From Rhizobium mongolense subsp. loessense (GTDB lineage: Bacteria > Pseudomonadota > Alphaproteobacteria > Rhizobiales > Rhizobiaceae): DNA of 64,000 bases. The stretch is taken from contig NZ_FMTM01000007.1 in NCBI RefSeq assembly GCF_900099775.1, positions 124,001 through 188,000 on the forward strand, read 5' to 3'. This document shows positions 26,395 to 39,101 of the stretch, one piece after another (position 1 is the first letter of the stretch; each line of letters starts with the position of its first letter). The translations under genes and the position numbers were made by a program. The notes beneath the pieces are model-generated. The model was given only the letters and a program-made list of their open reading frames with translations. It was not told the origin of the DNA and ran no database searches.

Positions 26395-27282
26395 TCAAAG
26401 GCCTTTCAGCAGTGCCTTGAAACCGTCTTCGACGGTCGGGCGGATATCCGCACGTTCGAGTGCGAAGGCAACATTGGCAAGGATGAAGCCATCCTTCGCG
26501 CCGCAGTCATAGGTCGTGCCGCGGAAATGGTAGCCTGCAAAATCCTGTTCCTTGAGCAGCTTCAGCATGCCGTCGGTCAGCTGGATTTCGTTGCCGGCGC
26601 CGCGCTCCTGCGTCTCGAGGATCTTGAATATCTCCGGCTGCAGGATGTAGCGGCCGTTGATGAAGAAGTTCGAAGGTGCCGTTCCCTTTGCCGGCTTCTC
26701 GACCATGCCGGTGATGCGGAAGCCATCGCCGATCGGTTCGCCCGCTCCCACGATGCCGTATTTATGCGCTTGATCGGGAGCACATTCCTCGACGGCGATG
26801 ATGTTGCCGCCGCTCTGGGCATAGAGATCGATCATGCCCTTCATGCAGCCCTTGCCTTCATTCTTCATGATCATGTCCGGCAGCAGCAGCGCGAAAGGTT
26901 CGTCGCCGACGATCTCACGGGCGCACCATACGGCGTGGCCAAGGCCGAGTGGCTCCTGTTGGCGGGTGAAGCTGACCGTGCCAGCTTTGGGAAGCTGATT
27001 GGCGAGCAGCGTCATTTCCGCCTGCTTGCTGCGTTCGCGCAGCGTCTGCTCGAGCTCGAAATGAATGTCGAAATAGTCTTCGATGATATGCTTGTTGCGC
27101 CCGGTCACGAAAACGAAGTGTTCAATGCCGGCTTCAAGAGCCTCGTCGATCACATACTGAATGATCGGTTTATCGACGACAGTCAGCATTTCCTTCGGAA
27201 CGGCTTTGGTGGCCGGGAGGAAGCGTGTCCCCAAACCTGCAACCGGGAATACCGCTTTACGAACTTTCTTCTGCTGTCCCAC
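26395..27282 (-). CDS. galU: UTP--glucose-1-phosphate uridylyltransferase
   Basis: Protein of about 295 residues. The nucleotidyltransferase N-terminus GLGTRFLPATKAVPKEML is intact, with EPLGLGHAVWCAR and GYHFRGTTYDCGAKDG further on. It makes UDP-glucose for exopolysaccharide, lipopolysaccharide and cyclic glucan; rhizobial ExoN is the same enzyme type. The start is a GTG preceded by AGGAGG at five bases spacing. It is flanked on one side by the beta-barrel gene and divergent from the lytic transglycosylase. Confidence 0.95.
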   Translation of the reverse strand: MGQQKKVRKAVFPVAGLGTRFLPATKAVPKEMLTVVDKPIIQYVIDEALEAGIEHFVFVTGRNKHIIEDYFDIHFELEQTLRERSKQAEMTLLANQLPKAGTVSFTRQQEPLGLGHAVWCAREIVGDEPFALLLPDMIMKNEGKGCMKGMIDLYAQSGGNIIAVEECAPDQAHKYGIVGAGEPIGDGFRITGMVEKPAKGTAPSNFFINGRYILQPEIFKILETQERGAGNEIQLTDGMLKLLKEQDFAGYHFRGTTYDCGAKDGFILANVAFALERADIRPTVEDGFKALLKGL

Positions 27283-27485
27283 TTAGACCTCCTAGGGGGG
27301 CTGGATCGCTTTTATACTCAAGCTATTTAGGGTGAACTAGATTAGAATCGCTACCGTTTTGCAAAGGATGACGGGAGAAGCCGGTCATGGTAAAGAATTT
27401 GTTGACTCCGTTCCGGTAGTGTCGGGTTTGGCCGGAAACTGCAACTCCGCCGCACGTGCAACGAAGATGACGGATACGACTGCCG

Positions 27486-28709
27486 ATGACCCAGAACCGC
27501 AAATACTCCCTTCGTGGTCTTGCTCTCGCCCTCATGGTGACCGCTTCCGCAGGTCTGGCTCCCCATAGCGCGGTGGCCGACCAGCGGTTCCAGAAGTGGA
27601 TCGCGGACTTTTATCAAACTGCCGCGCAAAATGGCATCAGCAAGGCAACCTATCGGAAAGCTTTCGCAAACGTGACAGATCCGGACCCGACAGTCCTTGA
27701 AAAGGCGACTTTTCAGCCGGAATTCACGACCAAGATTTGGGACTATGTGGACTCCCGCGTGAACCCCTACACAGCCGAGATCGGCCGCAAAATGGCCACA
27801 AAGCATGCGGCGACTCTCACGGCGATCGAACGGCATTTCGGCGTCGACAAGAACATCATCCTGGCGATCTGGTCGATGGAATCGAACTACGGCGCAGTCC
27901 TCACAAAGGACGACCGGCTGCACTATGTGCCACGCGCGCTTGCAACCCTTGCCTACGCGGACGACCGCCGAGCCAAATTTGCCAAGAAGCAGCTCGTCGC
28001 TGCACTGAAGATCCTGCAGAACGGTGATATCTCTGCCGATGGCATGACGGGATCCTGGGCAGGCGCCATGGGTCATACGCAGTTCATCCCGACAAGCTAT
28101 TTGCTCTATGCCGTCGATGCCGACCGCAATGGTCATCGCGACATCTGGAATTCCGTGCCGGATGCACTTGCGACCTCCGCCAATCTTCTTGCAAAGAACG
28201 GCTGGGACACCGGCAGGACCTGGGGCTACGAAGTCTCGGTTCCGGCGAGCCTCGCAAAGCAGGTAGGCAAGACACATACGATCGCGCAATGGGCAGCGAT
28301 GGGCGTCACCCGCCCCAACGGCAAGGGTTTTCGAGACGGCTCAACAAGGGCCGTGCTGAAGATGCCGGCTGGTGCTGGCGGTCCCGGCTTCCTGATGACC
28401 GCGAACTTTTTCACGATCAAGAAATACAACGCTTCCGACAGCTATGCGCTCGCCGTTGGCCTGCTTGCCGATGAGATTGCCGGTTATGGTGGTATGAAAC
28501 AGCGCTGGCCGCGCCCGGAAGGCACGCTCGACATGAAGGAAAAATTCGAGCTGCAAAATCGCTTGAAGACGCTCGGCTATTACAACGGCGAGGTCGACGG
28601 CAATTTCGGGTCAGGTTCGAAAGCCGCAATATCGGCGGTTCAAGAACGTCTCGGCATGCAGGCCGATGGCAAACCCTCGCTCCCGCTCCTGAACGCGCTC
28701 CGGCGCTAG
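27486..28709 (+). CDS. Lytic murein transglycosylase (MltB family) with peptidoglycan-binding domain
   Basis: Protein of about 407 residues. After a signal peptide (hydrophobic residues ~10-30) comes an MltB-type domain with the catalytic glutamate in WSMESNYGAV and the downstream GSWAGAMGHTQFIPTSY motif. Residues ~345-405 form a PG_binding_1 domain (LQNRLKTLGYYNGEVDGNFG). It cleaves the glycan strand of peptidoglycan to 1,6-anhydro products during wall turnover. The next gene starts about 90 bases after the stop and may share its message. Confidence 0.93.
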   Translation: MTQNRKYSLRGLALALMVTASAGLAPHSAVADQRFQKWIADFYQTAAQNGISKATYRKAFANVTDPDPTVLEKATFQPEFTTKIWDYVDSRVNPYTAEIGRKMATKHAATLTAIERHFGVDKNIILAIWSMESNYGAVLTKDDRLHYVPRALATLAYADDRRAKFAKKQLVAALKILQNGDISADGMTGSWAGAMGHTQFIPTSYLLYAVDADRNGHRDIWNSVPDALATSANLLAKNGWDTGRTWGYEVSVPASLAKQVGKTHTIAQWAAMGVTRPNGKGFRDGSTRAVLKMPAGAGGPGFLMTANFFTIKKYNASDSYALAVGLLADEIAGYGGMKQRWPRPEGTLDMKEKFELQNRLKTLGYYNGEVDGNFGSGSKAAISAVQERLGMQADGKPSLPLLNALRR

Positions 28710-28797
28710 AAAGGAGAAATCCGCGACATAGCTTTCATGGAGAGTGGACGTGTGTGTCCCCTCCATGCGAAAATGTCGCGAGATGCGGGGCATGACG

Positions 28798-30009
28798 ATG
28801 CGTAGATCGGGTGACAGGCTGAAACTAGGCTGGAGGACGCTGCTTTCCGCCGCTCTTGTGCTTTCCTTCGGCATCACCGCGCCCGTTGATTTTGCCGACG
28901 CGCAGGAGCGCTATTACTACCGCCGCTCGATCTTCGATTTCTTCACCGGCCGCCGCTACATCAACGAAGATTATGCGCCGCCGCCCGAGGTTCGACGCCC
29001 GCCGCAGCGTCAGCGCAAACGGGCGCCGCTCGCGCCCAAACCCCCAACCGTCGCCACTGCGCGGCCTGCAGCGCCCGTCCTTCAGGAGCCGGTGGTCCAG
29101 AAACTCCAGAATGCCCACAAGATCCTGATCGTCGGCGATTTTCTCGCAAGCGGCCTGGGTGATGGCATGACAGAAGCATTCAAGACTTCGCCCGGCGTGA
29201 TCGTAGAGGCCCGAGGCAACGTTTCTTCGGGCCTGGTGCGCGACGATTATTACGACTGGCCCGAACAGCTCCTGAAAATAATGGACGAACTGAAGCCGGC
29301 GATCGTCGTCGTCATGATCGGCGCCAACGACCGGCAGCAGATGATAATCGGCGGCGCCAAGGAGAAGTTCCGCACCGACGCCTGGTACGGCGAATATCAG
29401 AAGCGTGTGCTGAACTTCGGCAAGGAAATAACGAACCGCAAGATACCATTGCTTTGGGTCGGACTCCCTGCTTTCGAATCGCCCTCTATGACGGCCGACG
29501 CCGTTCAGATGAACCAGCTCTATCGCAAGCAGGTGGAAAGTATCGGCGGCGAATTCGTCGACATCTGGGATGGCTTCGTGGACGAGAACGGACAGTTCGT
29601 GGTTACGGGTTCCGACATCAATGGTCAGCAGGTGCGCTTGCGCACCTCGGACGGCATTAATCTGACACAGGCCGGACGCCGCAAGGTCGCCTTCTATGTT
29701 GAAAAGCCGGCCCGCCGCCTTCTCGGCACGCAGGCAAGTCCCGACCTTGTGCGCCTCGACACCAGCAACCTGCCCCATCTCGGTCTGCCATCGGACCCGG
29801 TCGCGCATACGCAGCCGATCAGTCTTTCGGACCCCAATCTCGATGGAGGAGCTGAGCTTCTCGGCGGCAGGCAGCCTCCGGCCACTTTGGCGAACTCGCC
29901 ACGAGACATGCTCGTGCAGGAGGGTAAGATGGAGCCGGCCCCGGCAGGACGCGTGGACGACTACAGTCTTCCGGCCTCGAAAGAGCCGAAACGGGTCTCG
30001 GCTAAATAA
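28798..30009 (+). CDS. SGNH-like (DUF459) periplasmic protein
   Basis: Protein of about 403 residues. A signal peptide ends around FADAQ, followed by a Tyr/Arg- and Pro-rich linker (~25-85) and an SGNH/DUF459 domain (~95-320). Block I reads IVGDFLASGL, block III IGANDRQ, and the expected DxxH of block V reads DGIN. The usual GDS serine position is therefore Phe and the catalytic His position is Asn, so hydrolase activity is doubtful. Several nearby in-frame ATGs exist; 28798 was chosen for its GGGG box. The position after a lytic transglycosylase suggests a wall or polysaccharide O-acyl context, but this is inference. Confidence 0.8.
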   Translation: MRRSGDRLKLGWRTLLSAALVLSFGITAPVDFADAQERYYYRRSIFDFFTGRRYINEDYAPPPEVRRPPQRQRKRAPLAPKPPTVATARPAAPVLQEPVVQKLQNAHKILIVGDFLASGLGDGMTEAFKTSPGVIVEARGNVSSGLVRDDYYDWPEQLLKIMDELKPAIVVVMIGANDRQQMIIGGAKEKFRTDAWYGEYQKRVLNFGKEITNRKIPLLWVGLPAFESPSMTADAVQMNQLYRKQVESIGGEFVDIWDGFVDENGQFVVTGSDINGQQVRLRTSDGINLTQAGRRKVAFYVEKPARRLLGTQASPDLVRLDTSNLPHLGLPSDPVAHTQPISLSDPNLDGGAELLGGRQPPATLANSPRDMLVQEGKMEPAPAGRVDDYSLPASKEPKRVSAK

Positions 30010-30194
30010 GCTTCAGTTCTTTGCCGCGCGACAGTGCGCATGAAGATGAAATTGTCGCGACGCTCGCGGACTCGAAGTCGGTCGAGCCTCGCCTTTCGAA
30101 GCCCTTGAACAGATACCCTCCAGGCTGCTCAACAGATCGGCCGCCCGCAACCTCTTGCGAGCAGCGCGTTCTGTTCGGCTTCAAGCCGGAGCAA

Positions 30195-31649
30195 TCAGCG
30201 CGGCAGAACCGTCGAGCCCATCAGCGCTTCATCGATCGCACGCGCTGCCTGGCGGCCTTCGCGGATCGCCCAGACGACCAGCGATTGGCCGCGGCGAACG
30301 TCGCCTGCTGTCCATAGCTTGTCGACCGACGTCTTGTAGTCGTGGTCGTTGGCAACGACATTCGTCGAGCCACGGCGGTCGGTGTTGAGCGTCAGTTTGC
30401 CGTCCAGTTCCCTGAGCACGCTGTCAGTGAACGGTCCGCGGAAACCGATGGCGATAAAGGCAAGATCCGCTTTGATGACGAATTCCGTGCCGGCAACCGG
30501 CTTGCGGCGCTCGTCGACTTCGCAGCACGTGACGCCTGTCAGCACGCCGTCTTCGCCGATGAACTCCAGCGTCGCCACCTGGAACTCGCGGACGGCGCCT
30601 TCCGCCTGCGACGAAGAGGTGCGCATCTTGGTTGCCCAGAACGGCCAAACGGCGAGTTTGTCTTCCTTCTCCGGCGGCTGCGGACGAATGTCGAGTTGCG
30701 TAACCTTCACAGCGCCCTGACGGAACGCCGTGCCGACGCAGTCCGAAGCGGTATCGCCGCCACCGACGACGACCACATGCTTGGCGCCCGCCAGGATCGG
30801 GTCCGACGCCCAGCCGACGCTATCGATGTTTTCGCGGCCGACACGCTTGTTCTGCTGCACGAGATAGGGCATCGCGTCATGGACGCCGGCAAGTTCGATA
30901 CCGGGAATGCCGGCTTCGCGCGGCGTTTCGGAGCCGCCGCAGTAAAGCACGGCATCGTAATCGGACAGCAATTGCTCGACCTTCATGTCGACGCCGACAT
31001 TGACGCCGCAATGGAAGGTAACGCCCTCGCCCTTCATCTGCTCGACGCGGCGATCGATGAAGTTCTTCTCCATCTTGAAGTCGGGAATGCCGTAGCGCAG
31101 CAGGCCGCCCGGGCGGCTTTCGCGTTCGTAGACATGGACCTCATGGCCGGCGCGGCCGAGCTGCTGGGCAGCCGCCATACCAGCGGGACCGGAGCCGATG
31201 ACCGCGACCTTCTTGCCGGTATGGACCGTTGCCGGCTGCGGACGGATGAAGCCGAGCTCGTACGCCTTGTCGGCAATCGCCTGCTCGACCGTCTTGATCG
31301 CAACCGGCGCATCTTCGAGGTTCAGCGTGCAGGCTTCCTCGCAGGGCGCCGGGCAGACACGGCCGGTGAACTCCGGGAAGTTGTTGGTCGAATGCAGGTT
31401 CTGGATCGCCGCTTCCCAATTGTTGTTGTAGACGAGGTCATTCCAGTCCGGAATTTGGTTATGGATCGGGCAGCCGGTCGGGCCATGGCAATAGGGGATG
31501 CCACAGTCCATGCAGCGCGCGGCCTGTTTCTGCACTTCCTGGTCCGACATCGGGATCGTGAATTCGCGGAAATGCCGGATACGATCCGACGCCGGCTGAT
31601 ACTTCGCTACCTGCCGGTCGATTTCCAGAAACCCTGTGACCTTACCCAT
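30195..31649 (-). CDS. gltD: Glutamate synthase (NADPH) small subunit
   Basis: Protein of about 484 residues. The N-terminal iron-sulfur region shows CMDCGIPYCHGPTGCP and CPAPCEEACTL, then an FAD fold (VIGSGPAGMAAAQ) and an NADPH fold (VVGGGDTASDCVG). It takes electrons from NADPH and passes them to GltB for making two glutamates from glutamine and 2-oxoglutarate. The start at 31649 follows GAGGGA; the longer frame is unsupported. It lies downstream of gltB with a 257-base gap that may hold a small gene. Confidence 0.95.
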   Translation of the reverse strand: MGKVTGFLEIDRQVAKYQPASDRIRHFREFTIPMSDQEVQKQAARCMDCGIPYCHGPTGCPIHNQIPDWNDLVYNNNWEAAIQNLHSTNNFPEFTGRVCPAPCEEACTLNLEDAPVAIKTVEQAIADKAYELGFIRPQPATVHTGKKVAVIGSGPAGMAAAQQLGRAGHEVHVYERESRPGGLLRYGIPDFKMEKNFIDRRVEQMKGEGVTFHCGVNVGVDMKVEQLLSDYDAVLYCGGSETPREAGIPGIELAGVHDAMPYLVQQNKRVGRENIDSVGWASDPILAGAKHVVVVGGGDTASDCVGTAFRQGAVKVTQLDIRPQPPEKEDKLAVWPFWATKMRTSSSQAEGAVREFQVATLEFIGEDGVLTGVTCCEVDERRKPVAGTEFVIKADLAFIAIGFRGPFTDSVLRELDGKLTLNTDRRGSTNVVANDHDYKTSVDKLWTAGDVRRGQSLVVWAIREGRQAARAIDEALMGSTVLPR

Positions 31650-31668
31650 ATTTTCGTCCCTCATCATC

Positions 31669-31857
31669 TTAAAGCCCAAGACCCAGAGGTCCCCAAAACC
31701 AGTAGGCCAGTCCCATGACTGCGCCCAGGGCTACGAATTCCGTTTCAAGGCCGCCGCCGGCAAAAGAGGTTCCGGCGGAAACTGCGACGGCGAGGCACAG
31801 AGAGATGAAGGAATGAAGCAGCGAAAACCGATTTTTCATCATCGTTCTTACCAGCAT
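31669..31857 (-). CDS. Small putative membrane protein between gltB and gltD
   Basis: A 62-codon frame in the gltB-gltD gap. Its product has an N-terminal hydrophobic segment (FSLLHSFISLCLAVAVSAG) and a second one near the end (FVALGAVMGLAYWFWGPLGL), so it would be a two-segment membrane or exported protein. GGAGG stands directly before the first ATG, too close for it, and about 15 bases before the next ATG pair at 31842-31839, so the start is unclear. I do not recognise a family. It could be a real small protein cotranscribed with glutamate synthase, or chance. Confidence 0.4.
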   Translation of the reverse strand: MLVRTMMKNRFSLLHSFISLCLAVAVSAGTSFAGGGLETEFVALGAVMGLAYWFWGPLGLGL

Positions 31858-31906
31858 CCTCCATGCCGCTCCTCGAAGCAGTGGCAGGTTTAGCGATTTA
31901 GAGCAC

Positions 31907-36628
<4,722 letters not shown>

Positions 36629-37153
36629 CTTTCCCTCCATGTCAAAACCCGCAAGCGGGCGTCTCTTTGTCGCGCGCCGTCCCTTGATTACGGGTTCGGC
36701 GCGTGACAGCGCTGTTGCATTATCGAAGATCCGGTCGCGTTGGCCCGCCAAAAGCGAGCCGCCGCGCTCCGCGCCTACCAGTCGCCGCAGCGCTGCCAAG
36801 GCCGCGCTCGAGTGGACTATAGCGTGAAACCCTGCAAAGGTCAGGGCTTTCGGCGCCTCTTCGGCCGCAAAGGCCAAAATAGGACAGCAACACTGTCCTA
36901 ATTCATCAGTTCTATGCCAGAAACCTATGCGCTCCGCAAGAGCACGCGATTAAAAAATCGTCGATTTGCGACGGAAGATTGCCAATCTGACGAAAATGAC
37001 GAAATTAAATTACACGACGCCGTACTATTTTGTTTATTGATTGCGGAATTCAATTTTTGTGATGCATTGCCAGGCAGATGTTTGATTGCGTGAAGCTTTG
37101 GCGTAATGTCCCTGCCGCACTTGCCAACCCCACATTTTTCTGACGGTTCTTCC
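36629..37153. other. Divergent regulatory region between gltB and the threonine aldolase gene
   Basis: A 525-base gap with no credible gene. The left half, GC-rich, is the open upstream part of the gltB frame. The right half (about 36930-37110) is clearly AT-richer than its surroundings and probably carries the promoters; it includes a CGATT-N4-AATCG inverted repeat near 36949. A perfect palindrome at 36880-36900 is listed separately. Confidence 0.5.
36880..36900. promoter_or_regulatory. Operator-like palindrome upstream of gltB
   Basis: TAGGACAG and CTGTCCTA form a perfect eight-base inverted repeat with a five-base spacer, about 250 bases before the gltB start, in the transition to AT-rich sequence. 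The symmetry and 13-base centre spacing suit a dimeric repressor or activator. The protein is not identifiable from the site alone. Confidence 0.45.
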
Positions 37154-38206
37154 ATGTATTTTGCTTCCGACAACTGGGCTGGCGCCCATGAATCTATTGC
37201 CCAACGCCTGCTCGAGGCTTCCGCCGGTTTCGCGTCCGCATACGGCACCAGCGACCTCGATAAAAAAGTCGAGGCACGCTTTTGCGAAGCCTTCGAGCGT
37301 GAAGTCGCCGTCTTTTTTGTCGCGACCGGTACGGCTGCGAATTCCCTTTCGCTCGCCAGCGCCCAGCGCCCCGGCGGTGTCACCTTCTGTCATTCGGAAG
37401 CCCATGTCATCGAGGACGAATGTGGCGCACCGGAATTTTTTTCCGGCTCCGCTCGCCTTGTTGCCGTGCCCGGCGAGTCCGGCAAGATTGATCCGGCAAG
37501 GCTTTCGGCGAAGATTTCAAGCTTCCCCGAGGATGCCGTGCACCACGGCCGCGCCAGCGCCATCACCATCACCCAGGCAACCGAAATCGGCACGGTCTAC
37601 TCGTTGCCGGAAATCGGCGAGATTTCAGCCATCGCAAAGAAGAGGAGCCTTGCCCTTCACATGGATGGGGCACGTTTTGCCAACGCGCTCGTGGCGCTCG
37701 GCGCAACGCCTGCCGAAATGACATGGAAACGCGGGGTGGACATGCTTTCCTTCGGCGGCACCAAGAACGGTTGCTGGTGTGCGGAGGCGATCGTCTTCTT
37801 TAATCCGGATCAGGCCAAGGAGATGCCTTTTATCCGAAAGCGTGCGGCACAGCTCTTCTCCAAATCGCGCTTCATCGCCGCCCAGTTCGACGCTTATTTC
37901 AAGAACGATCTCTGGCTCGATCTTGCCCGCCATGCAAACAGCATGGCCGATGGCCTGCGTGGCGGCATCGGCGCCAGCAGTTCCGCCAGGCTCGCCTGGC
38001 CCACCGCCTCCAACGAAGTCTTCGCCGTCGTCACCAAGAGCGCGGCCAGAACTGCTGAAAATAAGGGGGCGACGTTCTACGAGTGGCCGGTTCCGGCCGC
38101 AACGCCTGGCCTCGTCGAAGACAACGAGACGCTGATCCGCCTCGTCACCAGTTTCGCCACGACAAAAGCCGATGTCGACGGCTTCCTGAAGTGTCTGGCG
38201 ACTTAA
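37154..38206 (+). CDS. Low-specificity L-threonine aldolase family enzyme
   Basis: Protein of about 350 residues of fold-type I PLP enzymes. The start MYFASDNWAGAHESI is typical of the group. The cofactor lysine is in LSFGGTKNGC, and HMDGARFANAL carries the Asp that holds the pyridine nitrogen. It cleaves L-threonine or L-allo-threonine to glycine and acetaldehyde, in the cytoplasm. The ATG at 37154 fits the family N-terminus better than the frame start 48 bases upstream. Stereospecificity cannot be read. The gene is divergent from gltB and followed by a 17-base tandem duplication. Confidence 0.9.
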   Translation: MYFASDNWAGAHESIAQRLLEASAGFASAYGTSDLDKKVEARFCEAFEREVAVFFVATGTAANSLSLASAQRPGGVTFCHSEAHVIEDECGAPEFFSGSARLVAVPGESGKIDPARLSAKISSFPEDAVHHGRASAITITQATEIGTVYSLPEIGEISAIAKKRSLALHMDGARFANALVALGATPAEMTWKRGVDMLSFGGTKNGCWCAEAIVFFNPDQAKEMPFIRKRAAQLFSKSRFIAAQFDAYFKNDLWLDLARHANSMADGLRGGIGASSSARLAWPTASNEVFAVVTKSAARTAENKGATFYEWPVPAATPGLVEDNETLIRLVTSFATTKADVDGFLKCLAT

Positions 38207-38237
38207 AGCCCGGCAGTACCTAAAGCCCGGCAGTACC
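38204..38237. repeat. Tandem duplication of a 17-base unit at a gene end
   Basis: TAAAGCCCGGCAGTACC occurs twice head to tail, perfectly. The first copy begins with the TAA stop of the aldolase gene, and the second copy ends inside the stop codon of the small membrane protein on the other strand. A recent slippage or duplication is the simplest explanation. Confidence 0.9.
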
Positions 38238-38365
38238 TAGTTCTGATGGCCATAGACGGCGGATTGCGGGGCACCGTGATCCGCCTTTTCCGCTTCGTGC
38301 CCGATCACCAGGATCATCATTACACAGGCCACCAGCCCGGATACGAACAGTGCGCCATACATCAT
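38237..38365 (-). CDS. Small single-span membrane protein
   Basis: A 42-residue product, MMYGALFVSGLVACVMMILV followed by a His/Glu/Lys-containing polar tail. One transmembrane helix fills residues ~4-22. The ribosome site AAAGGACGG lies five to six bases before the ATG pair, which supports translation. No family recognised. The gene sits convergent to the threonine aldolase gene. Similar tiny single-span proteins are frequent in rhizobia and seldom characterised. Confidence 0.6.
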   Translation of the reverse strand: MMYGALFVSGLVACVMMILVIGHEAEKADHGAPQSAVYGHQN

Positions 38366-38525
38366 CGGTCCGTCCTTTCTTGCCCCGAACGACGACCATA
38401 TTGGTTCGTACCGTAGGAGCCGGAATATCACCAAAAAGCTAAGCGACAAGGTTGAGAGGGGCTTAAAATGGCAGGCAACCGGTTAACCGCCGACTGCGAC
38501 CGGCGTTTAAAATTCGGCCGTCGCT

Positions 38526-38550
38526 GGAACTTTTCAGGAACAATTTCATT
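38526..38550 (+). promoter_or_regulatory. Possible EcfG-type (general stress) promoter of the BA14K gene
   Basis: GGAAC and CATT are separated by 16 bases, close to the alphaproteobacterial general-stress sigma factor consensus GGAAC-N16/17-CGTT. The -10 half deviates at one base. It would start transcription about 17 bases before the ATG at 38574, leaving a very short leader that still contains the ribosome site. Confidence 0.4.
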
Positions 38551-38573
38551 GATAGCTAGAAAGGTGAAAAGCC

Positions 38574-39059
38574 ATGAAAACGTTAGCTGTCGTGTTCATC
38601 TCAGCTATGACTGCCTTGACCAGCGTACTGCCAGCCGAGGCATTTCCTGCGATCAATCTCGAAAAGCCGAAAGTCGTGTCGAACATAGAGCAGGTTCGGG
38701 ATCGCGACTGGAGTGGATGGAGCAATTTTGCTAGGCGCCGCTACCTCAAGAGTGTGCGCAGCAATCGCGGTTCATACTATGGCGGTTATCGTGGTTATCG
38801 CTACAACAGATATTATGGCCGCCGGTACCACGATTATGACAATGACAACGACGCCGCCGCAATTATCGGCGGATTGGCGCTCGGCGCGATCGTAGGCGGT
38901 GCTTTGGCTCAGCCAGGCTATTATGGCCCGTCCTCCTATGCTTATGGCGGCAACGGTCATACGAGCTGGTGCTACAGCCGATATCGCTCTTATAGGGCCT
39001 GGGATAATACGTTCCAGCCGTACTATGGCCCGCGCCGACAGTGCGTTTCGCCCTATTGA
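38574..39059 (+). CDS. BA14K-family exported protein
   Basis: Protein of about 161 residues. A signal peptide (residues 1-23, ending AEA) is followed by a Tyr/Arg/Gly-rich middle (GGYRGYRYNRYYGRRYHDY), a Gly/Ala-rich hydrophobic stretch (AAIIGGLALGAIVGGALA), and the BA14K motif HTSWCYSRYRSYRAWDNTF ending in RRQCVSPY. BA14K was first described as a 14-kDa immunoreactive, lectin-like Brucella protein. The two C-terminal cysteines probably pair. It is likely periplasmic or surface-linked. A ribosome site (GAAAGGTGAAAAG) precedes the ATG and a terminator follows. Confidence 0.85.
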   Translation: MKTLAVVFISAMTALTSVLPAEAFPAINLEKPKVVSNIEQVRDRDWSGWSNFARRRYLKSVRSNRGSYYGGYRGYRYNRYYGRRYHDYDNDNDAAAIIGGLALGAIVGGALAQPGYYGPSSYAYGGNGHTSWCYSRYRSYRAWDNTFQPYYGPRRQCVSPY

Positions 39060-39072
39060 TCGGCAAGCAACC

Positions 39073-39101
39073 GAAACCCGCCGCCCGGCGGGTTTCTATT
39101 T
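39073..39101 (+). terminator. Intrinsic terminator of the BA14K gene
   Basis: A ten-base perfect stem, GAAACCCGCC and GGCGGGTTTC, with a four-base loop, then TATTTTTG. Its right foot touches the stop of the convergent LysR gene. Confidence 0.88.

Noticed and set aside
30002..30184. Sixty-codon frame between the SGNH-like gene and gltD
   Set aside because: No ribosome site, no hydrophobic or conserved pattern, and poor codon use.
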